Source: Owenia fusiformis
Taxonomy: Eukaryota; Annelida; Polychaeta; Sabellida; Oweniidae
NCBI GenBank assembly: GCA_903813345.2
Contig: CAIIXF020000001.1
Span: 17,443,915-17,507,914, forward strand
Length of the DNA stretch: 64,000 nucleotides
Direction of reading: 5' to 3'
The position numbers and the translations under genes were made by a program. Below are positions 11,041 to 23,008 of this stretch, in pieces; position 1 is the stretch's first letter; the number at the start of each line of letters is the position of its first letter. The notes beneath the pieces are model-generated. The model ran no database searches. It saw only the letters and a list, made by a program, of their open reading frames with translations, and was not told the DNA's origin.

Positions 11041-11486
11041 CAAATGATTCAAGGGAGACATATCTTGCTTCTCCTAAAGACAATTACATATGTTTTAATT
11101 GATGGAAATTGTGTTGAGACCATTTGAAGGGTACATATTGTATGGTATGAAAGATACTATATTTTCAGTAGTGATGTCTCAAGCAGAGATAAATTGGAAA
11201 TCCTCCATGACACATGCAGAATACAAATCATGACCATGACTACCCAAAAATAATCAAACATACATATTTATCTCTAACATTAGAGACGTACGTACAAAAA
11301 GCTCAGCTTCACCGCTATTTCATGGCCTAAATTCTATAGGTTTTGCCTTTTCACGGGAGAGGTGTCCACTAAGGCTGGATTTGCTGTAAACTTACAATAA
11401 TGATTTGAGCCCCAAATATATTTTGAAAAGAATATATACAAACATCATTGATTACCGAAATACATAACCACCATAGCCATGAACTG

Positions 11487-12322
11487 TTTAAGTTGTCATT
11501 TACACAGGCTGGTATCGAAATATTTGTCCGCTGTGACGGAGCATGCTATTTTTCATAAAAACACTAAGAATACTTCACGATTTATTTTTTAACTCATATG
11601 TTTCGTTATACCATACAAAATTACTTACTCCATGCAATGGATATATCATTTGCGGGTAACTTTCACTTCTGTTTGAAGTCCAATTACGCTGGGAAGAAAA
11701 GCTATTGAAAATGGCGCCGGAGTATCATACTTCAAAATGTACCATTTCTTGTTTAACTTTCTAATGGCACAATATAGTGACACGATAATATTTACACATG
11801 GTTTCAGCATAACTATGAAGGTAAAATGAGATGTTGATGTATTTGGTCTTTTTAATTCTTTTATAAAAAAAAATGTTTAATTTTTTTGTCCGCTGTGACG
11901 GAGCAGTTGCAAATGTGAACTGTGAAAATGCTCCGTCACAGCAGACAAAAAATATTAATATTATTTTTTATTAAAAAAATTAAAAAGACCCAATGCATTA
12001 ATATCTCATTAATACATTCAGAGTTATGCTTAAAACATATGTTAATATCATCGTGTCACTATATCATGCCATTAAAAAGTTAAAAAAGAAATGGTACATT
12101 TTTGAGTTTGATACTCCTAGCGTTATTGAACTTCAAACAGAAGTGAAGGTTACACGCAAATGATATATCCATTGCATGGAGTAAGTAATTATCTTTGATA
12201 TAACGAAACATATGAGTTAAAAAATAAATCGTGATCCATTCTTAGTGTTTTTATGAAAAATAGCATGCTCCGTCACAGCGGACAAATCTTTCGATACCAG
12301 CCTGTGTAAATGACAACTTAAA
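11487..12322. mobile_element. Foldback element with four copies of a 19-mer
   Basis: The two halves, left 11487-11890 and right about 11925-12322, are inverted copies with a small central loop. Each arm carries TGTCCGCTGTGACGGAGCA at both its outer and inner end (about 11525, 11888, 11925 and 12270; the third copy reads CAGCAGACA instead of CAGCGGACA). The left arm has an extra stretch of about 30 bases near 11690. No coding capacity and no clear target duplication. Confidence 0.75.
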
Positions 12323-13775
12323 TTCCAACGGCACATTTTCTATCATTTTTCCAAATGGTTTGTAAGACAGAAGGACGGGTGGAGATCTACTTCATTTTTT
12401 CCTGAACTTCAATGGGATGATGACATAGCTGTTTGCGTAATGTCTTTCTTTTATGTTGTTAAACATTAACAAACTGTCAATATCAGGATTTCAAATGTTC
12501 AATTAAAACTAATGGCCAGATTACTCATTCTAGTCAGCCTCAATTTGGAATGTGCATTAGGAACATATGGTGAACAAAGATCATAAATCTAGCTGACAAA
12601 AAGAATCTTTTTCATGTATTTTGGACCTTTTCATACAGATGCACAATTTTCGACAAAGATTAAGTCACTTTTGGGAGAGAATTTATTCATATAATAGCAT
12701 TCTGTTCAATTGCAAAATAGATGTTTAACAAATGAGCATGTTAATTGCGTCATGTTTAACATTGTTTATATACTAAATCTAGTATGTGGTGTTTATATAA
12801 CATGAATTCAACATTATCACCATCAAAATATTTTAATTGATCTGAAATGCAATTATGACGTGCGCGGACCTAGGGACAATTCGAGAATACGGGCTAATGT
12901 CACATTTTAAAAGTGTTAGTTCCCGCCTTGTCAAAAAGCTAATTACGTGACTCATATATCACTTTAAAGCATTCTTTATGTTCCTAGCCAAATTTGATGT
13001 GATCTACCATATTTTTAAGGCTAAATATATCTCGACATCGCAAAATACGTTGGAAGACATAACAATTTACCCTTGCATTAAATTGGGATAAGTTTTGAAA
13101 TAATGATCAAAACACCACTAAATGTCACATTTTGCTCTGTTCAATGCACCATTTGCTTTACGACGTCATAACGATCACAATTCGAATTTTCCTATGTGGA
13201 CGTTTTTAAAATCTTCAAAATTGTAAGGTTTTGAAGGCGAAGGGGATGAGCGAGAAGTTTACCTTTATTTGACCTTCTAATTGAGGTCTGATTTGAATAG
13301 AAGATTAATTGCTCATGTTGTCCTTGCGAAATGTACAAAACAATAACCGCATCACAGATTTTACAAATAATATTAAAATAAGAGCTGATTTACGAGACTT
13401 GATAAAATTTAACGCATCCATTTTTCACGTCAAATTCCTTGCATATCAGTTTTGACCGCTTCAAGTAAATCTCCTTACCGTTTTTTCAAAATTCAAAGAC
13501 ATTTTAGAAATATTGACCTCGAGATCCTGTTGCTCTGTGAATCGTATCAGGATTGAATAAGGATAAAGCATTTTATTTTTAGGTTGACTAAACTTGACAA
13601 AATGTAACGCCTGTCGTGTTTGATGTTAACATTTCATGTTTTGCCCATTGTTTTGTTCCGGCATTTCGACGCCATAATGTTACGCCAATTGTCCCCTGTT
13701 TTGCGCGACCTGTAATTGTATCCTAAGTTGCAGTCTGTTACTGGATACAAATTTTTTTTTTCTTTGTACTGCCAA
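12323..13775. other. 3' flank of sulfotransferase 2 with an inserted element
   Basis: About 12650-12850 matches the 3' flank of paralog 3 (23525-23650 and 23880-23960), for instance GTTAATTGCGTCATGTTTA. In paralog 3 the homologous sequence runs on to the gene; here about 12858-13713 intervenes. That insert has loose inverted ends, GCGCGGACC..GGGACAATT on the left and AATTGTCCCC..TTGCGCGACC on the right. The last 60 bp before the gene are again shared with paralog 3. 12323-12650 holds nothing I recognise. Confidence 0.5.
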
Positions 13776-14798
13776 TTATAATCCCAAAAGTTCAATGACC
13801 CTGGCACAAGCTTGGATACTATGAACCATATGTATTTCTTCCTTGGTTAAACCAGTCCGCCATTTGTTTGGGACCTTCTTTGAATTGCGTTTAGTGCCAT
13901 AAGGTCTAGGTTTACTTCCCGACAATGTATTTTTCATTATCCAATCGGCAACTCTATCATGAAATGGAATATTGATAAACTCATACAACTTTTTTGCATT
14001 GCTTAATGGATCATAAGCAATGTGCTCATACTGTATCAGTTTTATTAAGGGCATATTACGTAATTGAGATGCTGATTTTCTAGAGAACCGCTGTATAAAT
14101 TCATAATTTTCTAAATTGTTCTCGCATAAAACTTTAATTTTTCTAACTTTGTTAGTCATATTAGTAAATGTATCAGGAAGATGTTTCCTCGAATTTAGAA
14201 CACCCCTAGGATCTCTGATCAAGAAGAACAAAGCAGTGTCACTGCCTAGAACACCAGCAACACGCTCCAATGACTCTGCACGGATTACTTTTATCGCTTT
14301 TATCTTTTTACTGGCACACTGGTGTGGAATACTTTCAAAGTCATCAACACCACGAAAAGTTACCTCCCATTTGAATTCTTCATGATCTTTCAACCTTGAC
14401 AAGAAGTCATTCTTATCAAAATCACAATTCAATATGTCTTTTATATATGTATTTTGTATTATGGTATTGTCTTTGGGATGATCGCAGTGTTTTAAGCAGT
14501 CCCAAGCACGCAGTGGCTCAAACATGTAAAATACATCTGGATGCTGCGAAAATAATTCAGAGACGAAAGTTGATCCACTTCTCCAATGTGTGAAAATCAC
14601 GATTTTTGTTATGTTCCTATGATTTGTTGTATTTGGTAAATTCGCCAGACGTTTAATATCATAGCTTCCACCATCGGTAATTGTTGAATGTATTTTAGGG
14701 GTTCTGTAAGCGTTAGATATTATATAGATTATAAATATAACGTTAGCAAGAAGTGCTAGTGAAATTAATCCACCTTTTCTTTCCTTCCATCCATACAT
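13776..14798 (-). CDS. Golgi carbohydrate sulfotransferase, paralog 2 (CHST1/GlcNAc-6-O family)
   Basis: Second member of the tandem array, 340 aa from ATG (MYGWKERKGG). The membrane anchor is at about residues 11-31 (ISLALLANVIFIIYIIS), followed by a stem with the glycosylation candidate NHRNITK, then the catalytic domain. The 5'-PAPS loop RSGSTF is at 73-78 and RDPRGVLNSR at 195-204. The C-terminus has YGTKRNS, NKWRTGL and the closing ARVIELLGL, close to paralog 3 and unlike the GYNNT end of paralog 1. The upstream in-frame GTG gives 6 extra residues but is not the likely start. Acceptor AG at 14819-14820, again 20 nt before the ATG. All recognisable motifs are intact, so it is probably active; substrate unknown. 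Confidence 0.88.
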   Translation of the reverse strand: MYGWKERKGGLISLALLANVIFIIYIISNAYRTPKIHSTITDGGSYDIKRLANLPNTTNHRNITKIVIFTHWRSGSTFVSELFSQHPDVFYMFEPLRAWDCLKHCDHPKDNTIIQNTYIKDILNCDFDKNDFLSRLKDHEEFKWEVTFRGVDDFESIPHQCASKKIKAIKVIRAESLERVAGVLGSDTALFFLIRDPRGVLNSRKHLPDTFTNMTNKVRKIKVLCENNLENYEFIQRFSRKSASQLRNMPLIKLIQYEHIAYDPLSNAKKLYEFINIPFHDRVADWIMKNTLSGSKPRPYGTKRNSKKVPNKWRTGLTKEEIHMVHSIQACARVIELLGL

Positions 14799-16389
14799 TG
14801 TTTTATGAGACACCACAACTGTAACTAAAGTATAGTAGAAAACTATTATTATCAGTCACTAACAATACCCGACCAAATCTAAAGTAGCAAGTAACTTTTA
14901 CAAAATTCACATTATTATTTTGATGGATTATTAGCAGCTTAATTTTATCCACTAGGACGGTTTACAAAGAGGAAAATGGCAATTCTATTATAGTAGCAAA
15001 TCTAGATGAATGAATTCAATAAGCTTGAATAACCAATGCAAGATTAGTAAGCACTGTACGTTCACAAATGCTTTACACATCTTAAAATCTCCATATACAT
15101 GTATGTATGTTTAACCCTCATTGGTATACTATTTTGCAACTTACTTGGCACTTTTGGGATAACTCGGCTACCCCAGACCTAAATGTCGACTCACTCCTGT
15201 GTCACCTTTAAAACTCACTTTGAAATTCTTTTGAATAGATGAGAAGAATTTGATTTTGAAATTGTTAGTGCCGTGATATACAGGGTCTTCAAAAACTCAA
15301 TTTTCGCGAATAATCGTAGTTGAGTAAAATGATAGAAAAGCAAATGATATTTAAGCAAATGATATTTATGATACTTTCCAATCTAGTAGTGACCAAAAGA
15401 ATCTTAATACCTTACATTAAAACGTCTTAAGTCATCTTGAAGAACCACTGTTTTCAATAATAATATGGACAGGGTTCCTGGAAAAAGAAAAATTTCTAAA
15501 CAATCCTATACTAGTCAGTATCAAGAGATGGTAACAGCCGTCATCTTCGATTTTAAGATGGTGGACGAAGTGTTGACTTCGATATTTCTAGTTTTCATCA
15601 AAAACATATACAAAGGCCGATCCAGAAGTTCTGATAAAAATGCTCTATCTTTCAACAAATGTTCTAAAATACTAGTATGAGACGCTTGGATCCCTTTCTT
15701 TAGGGCCGGCCCAAAGTCCAAACATTGTCCAGAAACGGCACTGTTTTCAGTTTTTCTGAAAATTCTGTCATGCAGATTCGTCAGTTTTAACAGAATCTGA
15801 AAATACTAATTACTATAGTATTCCAGGAACAGAATTCTCAGATCTACATTTTAAAGAAAATGAAAATTTTGCACATTCAAGAATCATATTTTACATTTTG
15901 TTAAGAATCTGTTGAATCTGACAAATCTGATTTTTGGATTTTCAGAATTTACATTTCCTGTAAAAACTGACAGATCTGCTGATTATGAAAATCAGAAACT
16001 GAGGGTTGCAGATTTCATATTTTCTGTAAAAACTGAATATTCTGTGTTCAGTTTCTACACATATTGATAAAAACAGAAATCAGGGCCATTTCTGGATATG
16101 AATGCCAGCACCTACATATCTAACTTGTTGCTGATAATATTGTAGATCATGACTGATTTGTGACATGATGTGTTGTCATCGTCAAACATGTTTGAATCTT
16201 TGACTCTGTTTAATTGGTCGCTTTTTAAGAATTGATTTACGTAAATGAACTGAAAGCTTATTGTCTCATGTCTTGCCTAATGTATCATGAAGCGTTCATG
16301 TTTTCTGTATTAAACAGGATTTATAACGATTTCACCCTTATGAGAAGAGGACATTAACAGCAGCTACTATTAAAACAGACTGCTTTGTA
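14799..16389. other. Upstream flank of sulfotransferase 2 and small repeats
   Basis: About 14880-15020 is homologous to the upstream flank of paralog 1 (GCAGCTTAATTTTATCC, AATGGCAATTCTATTATAGT). A lone mariner-type end lies near 15615-15650. At 15729-16099 a small element has TCCAGAAA and TTTCTGGA ends and an interior crowded with variants of CAGAATCTGA and TTTTCAGATT. The remainder shows nothing recognisable. Confidence 0.45.
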
Positions 16390-16778
16390 AAATAGCGTAG
16401 TCATCTTTTGGATGGTAACATTATAATATGAATTATATACGTATATATTTTTCTCTATATTGTTTTAGACAACATATCGGACACTTTTTTCGCTATTTGT
16501 ATCCGATATGTTCGGAATGAAATGAAACATCTATCCGAACCTCATTGGAACAAAACGACATAAACACAACGTGTTTAGGTCTCTCAATATTGTAATTGTA
16601 CAAAGGAAAGTTTGGTTGATTTAAAAAAGTATCTTTTTCATGAAATATAAGGTTTATCTTAATTTTTATCCATTTTGGGGTGTTTTTGCGTACTTTTTAT
16701 TAAATCAACCAAAATTTCCTTTGTAAAACTATAATATTGAGAGGTCTATGAAAATGTTGTGCTATTTTGTTCCAACAA
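16390..16778. repeat. Inverted copy of the 6.1-8.15 kb repeat block
   Basis: The reverse complement of 16390-16778 matches 8110-8150, then 6370-6450, 6139-6321 and 6107-6140 in order. Here the segments that are separated at the first site by the mariner and the foldback MITE are continuous. The copy resumes at 22699 after the 5.9 kb foldback. Confidence 0.7.
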
Positions 16779-19700
16779 GGAGCAAAGGTCATTCCGTGTC
16801 CTTTTTAGAGGCGAGCTAAGCGACATATATTTTCATGAACTATACTTGATACTTACCAAGAAAAATGATGTTGGCAATTCTGAATCTGCGACGGCGTTGC
16901 TATGGTAACCAAGTAAATATGCCACGCCCACTTTTAGGGTCTCTTCAGTGTATGGTCCCTATCTCTGTCATTATTGCTCAGATGTAGATGAGATTCACAC
17001 CAAATGAAAGGTAATGGATAATGCAATCAGGAAATATTAAGTTGGCATTTCTGAATCCGATATGGCGTTGCTATGGTAACAAAGTAAATATGCCACGCCC
17101 ACTTTTCGGAGCTATTTTCAGTGTTTGGCCCCTAACTTTGTCATTATTGCACAGATTTAGATGAAATTTGCACCAAATTAAAGGTAATAGATAGAGCAAT
17201 CAAACAATGTTTAAAACATGCAAATATGGTGATTTGCATTTCAACTATGACGTCATAACTGTTTGTTCTTGGATATTTTATTTTAATCATAATGTATAAA
17301 TCTGGGAAATCATTGTCTTTAAAATGGTCAGTATAATGCTTTTATCTAGTTTAGTTTATTTCTTTTAGTTGAGTTTATTAGTTTATTTCATTTATACATG
17401 TATGATCATTAAAATTGAATAAATATAATGAAAGTGTCCAATTCACACTGTTGCTTTGGTGACAGCATGTAACAAAACTATCTGCTATAAACAAGAATTC
17501 TTTAGGAAATGTTACATTTTGACCAGTTGACTGACATGTATTCTTTTTAAAATTTGGTGACAGAAAATAATCTAACAACCATAATAATTAAATTTGGATT
17601 GTGTTATATTATGATGTCATAATGGCAATTTTGAATCAGGGGCGCAGCCAGCTTTCAGTCAGAAGGGGCCTGCGATCGTGGCGGAGGCAACCCAAAAGTA
17701 TTTATAAGATAGGTTTTGAATATTACAAAAATTGATGCAACTTCCTTCAAAATTTAGCAAAAAGCTTCAACTTAAAAGTCTTCTTTTATCCAATGGTTCT
17801 ATTTTTATTGGTTATTCGAACATGACTGTATTCACGCCTTCTATAAACTGTAAACAAAGTCAATGCTTCAGCTGGGTTATATTCGAGAACACTCACCCAG
17901 TTAATACGTGTAATGTGTGACGTCATAACGGTGGGTCGTAGTAATGGCGGACCATGATGAATATTCGAAACAATTTTGTGAGTTTTCGTGTTCGAATCGT
18001 AATATAGACCTCAGAGCAGGGTTACTAGTTTCGAATAACACCCAGCTGGTCTCGGCACAAAAGCTTTCGAACCCCTCACTCCCTTCGGTCGTTCGGGGTA
18101 CAGAAAACGTTTGTGCCGAGACCAGCTGGGTGTTATTCGAAACTAGAAACCCTGCTCTTTGGTCTATATTTCTTAATTAGTGGGTGGGTGAACCCAGCGC
18201 ACCCCCATCCCCCTAAGCACTACCTCTGTTAATCCAATATGATGTTGCTATGGTAACCATTAGGTGAATATGCTAGGTGAATCAGACAATACATGAATAA
18301 TGTAGATTGGCTGACTGACATTCTAAGTACCTGATATGGTATCATAGCTGCTTTTTGTGATTATTTCTTGAAATAAGGTAAAATTGCTCAAAATGGTTCC
18401 AGATTGGAACCTTGTCCTTTAACTTTCACCATAAAATGAGGCCAAAGCTGAAAACTATAATTGATTCCATTTCTTTACAAGTACGAGGGGCGTTTGAAAA
18501 GTTCGTTTCTTTTTGCTCGAATTCTTTTATGAAACTTTCAGCATATGTGCCATATACATATATCTTGAGTTTACATCAATATAAATATAATTCCTCATAA
18601 GGAAGTGAACTTTTGGTTGCCATGGCAACAGCGAGACTTGGTTACGTGGAGCACCTTAAAAATTCAATGAATGAAACAATGCATTCAATGAAAAAAACTT
18701 AATACGTTTTTTGAAAATAACAGTTATTTGTTTAAAATGTGTTGTCATAGCAAAAAGTTAGTGGTATAATAGTGTTCTACAGTTGAATGGATTCACTGTG
18801 CTGTCAGTGTGATGTCATAATCCTCCGTCAAAACAGACTCACTTTATTCACTAAAATTTGGGTGGAGCAGGTGTTTCCAAACAGTGGAGCGAAATGGTGA
18901 ATGAACTTATCAAAGAGCAGAGACCTTGCATTAAAATCTGTGTAAAACAAGGAAAAGACTGTAAGAACATGAACAGCAACATATGAAGACACCTGTTGTT
19001 CCTTTCCCATGATAAGAAGCTGGTTCAACAAGTTCAAGAAAGGCATCTCAACCAGCGAGGATGGGCCAAGAAGCGGGTGAAAAAGGACAGCAATATTAAA
19101 ATAAAATATTGGCTTAGTGAAGACAATAATTGAACAGGAAAATGCCTATATGGATTGTGTACGGAGGTTTCGAAAGTGCATTCTATTGGGGGAGAATACT
19201 TCGAAGGAGATATAGAGCCCTGGCTTAGGCCAACTGGCTTAATGTTGTGGCAATGATAAGTCCATGGACTGCACATTATGGTTGGATACATTGATTGTGA
19301 CGTAAAAGTATCCACATTCAAACTGCTCCGCGATATCGAGACAAGTATATTTCAAACGGATGTAAAACTGTGGCTATAATATGTTGCACGCTATAATTTT
19401 CACAGCTTAATAATAAATATTCAAACTACACATCCTAGAAGTTTTGTCTTGTTCTGATCATTCCTCGTATTTTTTAGAGCAAAAAGAAAGGAACTTTTCA
19501 AATGCCCCTCGTATGAAGTATGGAAGCCCCTGATTTCAGATATGTTTTGGTTTTGAAATCCGACATCCGACCATTCGGTTCAAAATTGATACAGTTGTGT
19601 CTACATGACCTAAAAAGATGAAATAGGCTAAAGTATTGACCAATACCATGAAATGATTTTTTTATATGTAAATTGACATTGAACATATTTTTCGGATTTC

Positions 19701-22698
19701 AAAACCATTAGCAGCTATTAATGCGACGATGGGTATGCCAGTCAGTCAATCGACATAATCCATGCATTGTCTGAATCTTTAGCTTCAATTTAGTGAATAT
19801 TTCTCAAGCTGTAATCATGACAAAGATAGAAGCAAAACTTTGGAAAAGCCCTGAACAGTGGAAATGGCATATTCACCTAGTTACCATAGGAAGATCATAT
19901 TGGATTAACATAGGCATTGCCAGGGGTGCGATGGGTACGCCCCCATAAACAAAAAAAATAGAACCATTAAATAGAAGAAGAGCTTTAAAATCATTTTGAC
20001 TTGAAGCTTCTAGCTCAATTTTGAAGGGAGTTGCATCAATTTTTGTAAAATTCAAAACAAATCTTAAAAACATTTTTGGGTTGCTTATGCCACGATCGCA
20101 ACACCCCCCCCCCCCCCTCTCCTGACTGAACGCTGGCTGCACCCCTGATTAATAATTGCCATTATGGCATCATAATATAACATAATTTAAATTAAATAGT
20201 TTTCTATAGTTATAATATTATTTTCTGTCATCATATTTTAAAAAGAATACATGTGTCAGTCAACTAGTCATAATGTAAAATTTCCTAAAGAATTATTTTT
20301 ACATCAGATAGTTTTGCTATGTGCTGTAACCATAGCAACAGCATAAACTGGAGATTACATATTTATATTTATTCAGTTTTTATGACCATACAAGTTTGAA
20401 TGAAATAAAATTATAAACTCAACTAAAAGAAATAAACTAATTAACTAGTTAAAAGCATTGCTGACTATTTTAAAGACAATAATTTCACAGATTAATATAT
20501 CAAAATTAAGATAAAATATGCAAGAACAAACAGTTATGACGACCGTTATAATCAATTTGCAAATCAATTTGCATAGTTTACTGACTGTATGATTGCTCTA
20601 TCTATTACCTTTAATTTGGTGCAAATTTCATCTAAATCTGAGCAATAATGAAGAAGATAAGGGCGAAACATTGAAAAGAGCCCCTAAAAGTGGATTGGGC
20701 ATATTCACTTTGTTACCATAGCAACGCCATCCTTGGGAATTCCACGACGTCATTTCAATTGTTCTTTCGTGCCAAGTCGCGTAGTAATCTATGGTGATCA
20801 ATCCACTGATTTTTGACGCGAAATTCATCCCGAGTCAATCACTTGTTTTAAACTTAATGTAACTTTTCCATTTTTTACCAGAGATATATGAAAAATATAT
20901 GAGAAGAAAGTTACAACAAAATAAAAATGTCTGTTGACAATTTTGAGCACCTGCCTGGAACACATGTTGCGGACTATATTCTCTTAGCGCGGATGTTCAA
21001 AAGTACAAGTTGAAGCACCGCAACAATGGGTGGAATTCCTGATTGCATTTTCTATTACCTTCAATTTGGTCAGAATTTCATCAAAATCTGAGCAATAATG
21101 GTGGAGAGGGGGGCCAAACACTTAAAAGAGCCCCTAAAAATGGGCATGGCATATTTACTTGGTTACCATAGCAACAGCATCGCAGATTCAGAATTGCCCA
21201 TAATATTTATTGATCATACTTTATACATGTAAAGAAATAGAATGAAAATCAATCATAGTTTTCAGCTTTGACCTACTTTTATTGTGAATGTCAAAGGACA
21301 AGGTACAATTTTGGAATCATCTTGAGCAATTTTACCTTATTTCAAGAAAATAATCACGATAACAGCTATGATAGTAGAGTAGTATAGTCTATATATGTAT
21401 AGATAGTGTAGTATAGTCATACCATAACAGGTATGCCAGTCTGTCAATCTACATTCCCAATGCATTGTCTGATTCTTTAGTTTCCATTTGATGAAAATTT
21501 CATATACACCAGAGCTATCATCATGACAACTGATAGAATCAAAACTTTGGAAAAGAAAAAATTTGGGACGGCATATTCACCTGAATACCATAGCTAACAT
21601 AGGCATAGCCAGGGGATGTGATGGGGTCACCCCAGTCCCCCCTCCCATTAACCAATAAAAACAGAACTATTACAGAGAAGAAGAGATTTAAAATGCTTTT
21701 GACTTGAAGCTTCTAGCTCAATTTTGAAGGAATTTTTGTAAGTTTAAGACACATTAAACATTTTTTGAGTTGCTTATGCCGAGATCACACCCCCCCCCCT
21801 GATTGAAAGCTGGCTGCGCCCCTGATTAATAATTGCCATTATGACATCATAATATAACACAATTTAAATTAGATAAGTTTCTATCGTTATTAGGTTATCC
21901 TCTGCCATCAAATTTTAGAAGGAATACATGTCAGTCAACTGGTCAAAGTGTAACATTTCCCAAATAATTTTTTTAAAGCAGATAGTTTTGCAACATACTG
22001 TTACCATAGCAACAACTTTAATTGGATATATTCATTACATTCTTTCAAATTTTTATGACCATACATGTATGAATGAAATAAACTAATAAGCTCAATGAAA
22101 ATAAATAAACTAATTACTTACTTAAAAGCATTACTGACCATTTAAAAGACAATAATTTCCCAGATTTATACATCATGATTAAAATAAAATGTAGAAGAAC
22201 AAATGGTTATGACGTCATAATTAATATGCAAATTACCTTATTTGCATATTTCTTAAATTGTGTGATTTCCCTTTCCATTACCTTTCATTTGGTACAAATT
22301 TCACCTAAATCTGAGCAATATTGACGAAGATAGGGACCAAACACTGAAAAGAGCCCTTAAAAGTGGGTATGGGATATTCACTTTGTTACCATAGCAACGC
22401 CATATCGGATTCAGAATTGCCCACTTAATATTTCCTGATTGCATTATCCATTACCTTCCATTTGGTGTGAATTTCATCTAAATCTGAGCAATAATGACAG
22501 AGGTAGGTGCCATACACTGAAAAGAGCCCCTAAAAGTGGGCGTGGCATATTTACTTGGTTACCATAGCAACGCCGTCGCGGATTCAGAATTGCCAACATC
22601 ATTTTTCTTGATCAGTATCACGTATAGTTCATAAAAACATATGTCGCTTAGCTCGCCTCTAAAAAGGACACGGAACCTCATATTTGGACTTTTGCTCC
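16779..22698. mobile_element. 5.9-kb foldback element with nested mariner
   Basis: Ends are inverted: GGAGCAAAGGTCATTCCGTG on the left, GGACACGGAA..TTTTGCTCC on the right. The left arm, about 16779-18480, pairs with about 21215-22698. The stretch about 19715-21210 is a further inverted copy of much of the left arm, so three arm copies are present. Each arm contains a subunit of about 170 bp repeated twice, with GTTGCTATGGTAAC, GCCACGCCCACTTTT and ATTATTGC. C-rich runs occur at 20103-20118 and near 21790. No open coding frame; the autonomous partner is unknown. Confidence 0.75.
18482..19513 (+). mobile_element. Decayed mariner-type transposon inside the foldback
   Basis: Inverted ends of about 35 bp: TACGAGGGGCGTTTGAAAAG on the left and CTTTTCAAATGCCCCTCGTA on the right. 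TA flanks both sides. Transposase traces include GWVEQVFPNS near 18855 and GGEYFEGD at about 19188-19211, close to the usual mariner C-terminus, with stops and shifts between. A consensus-like X-box, GTTGCCATGGCAAC, lies at 18616-18629. The homologous position in the opposite arm (about 21225) lacks the insert, so it arrived after the foldback formed. Confidence 0.8.
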
Positions 22699-23008
22699 CA
22701 CATTTTATTTCATTCTCAAGAATTGGTAAAAAGGAACAAAAGCAATTGCACTAAAAAAAAGGTTTTTAACTAAAACAGTTAAGTTTAAGAGAAAAACATT
22801 GTTGAATTCAGTTCACCATATCGATACCTATCCTTTTAAACTCCACAAATTTTACCCTGTCCCGCTATAGCATTATTGAGGATACCATAGCAACCATTAC
22901 TTCAGAAACATTCATTACCATCATCTAAATTGTTTATATCTTATGAGGGAATAAATGACCCAGTTACTCTGAAAATATTGTGGAAAACGAATGATAAAGT
23001 TTTAAGTT
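22699..23008. repeat. Continuation of the inverted 5.9-8.1 kb block
   Basis: The reverse complement of about 22699-22840 matches 5893-6095 (TTTATTTCATTCTCA.GAATTGGTA, then CACCATATCGATACC). It completes the copy interrupted by the 5.9-kb foldback. Beyond 22860 nothing is recognisable up to 23008. Confidence 0.65.
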
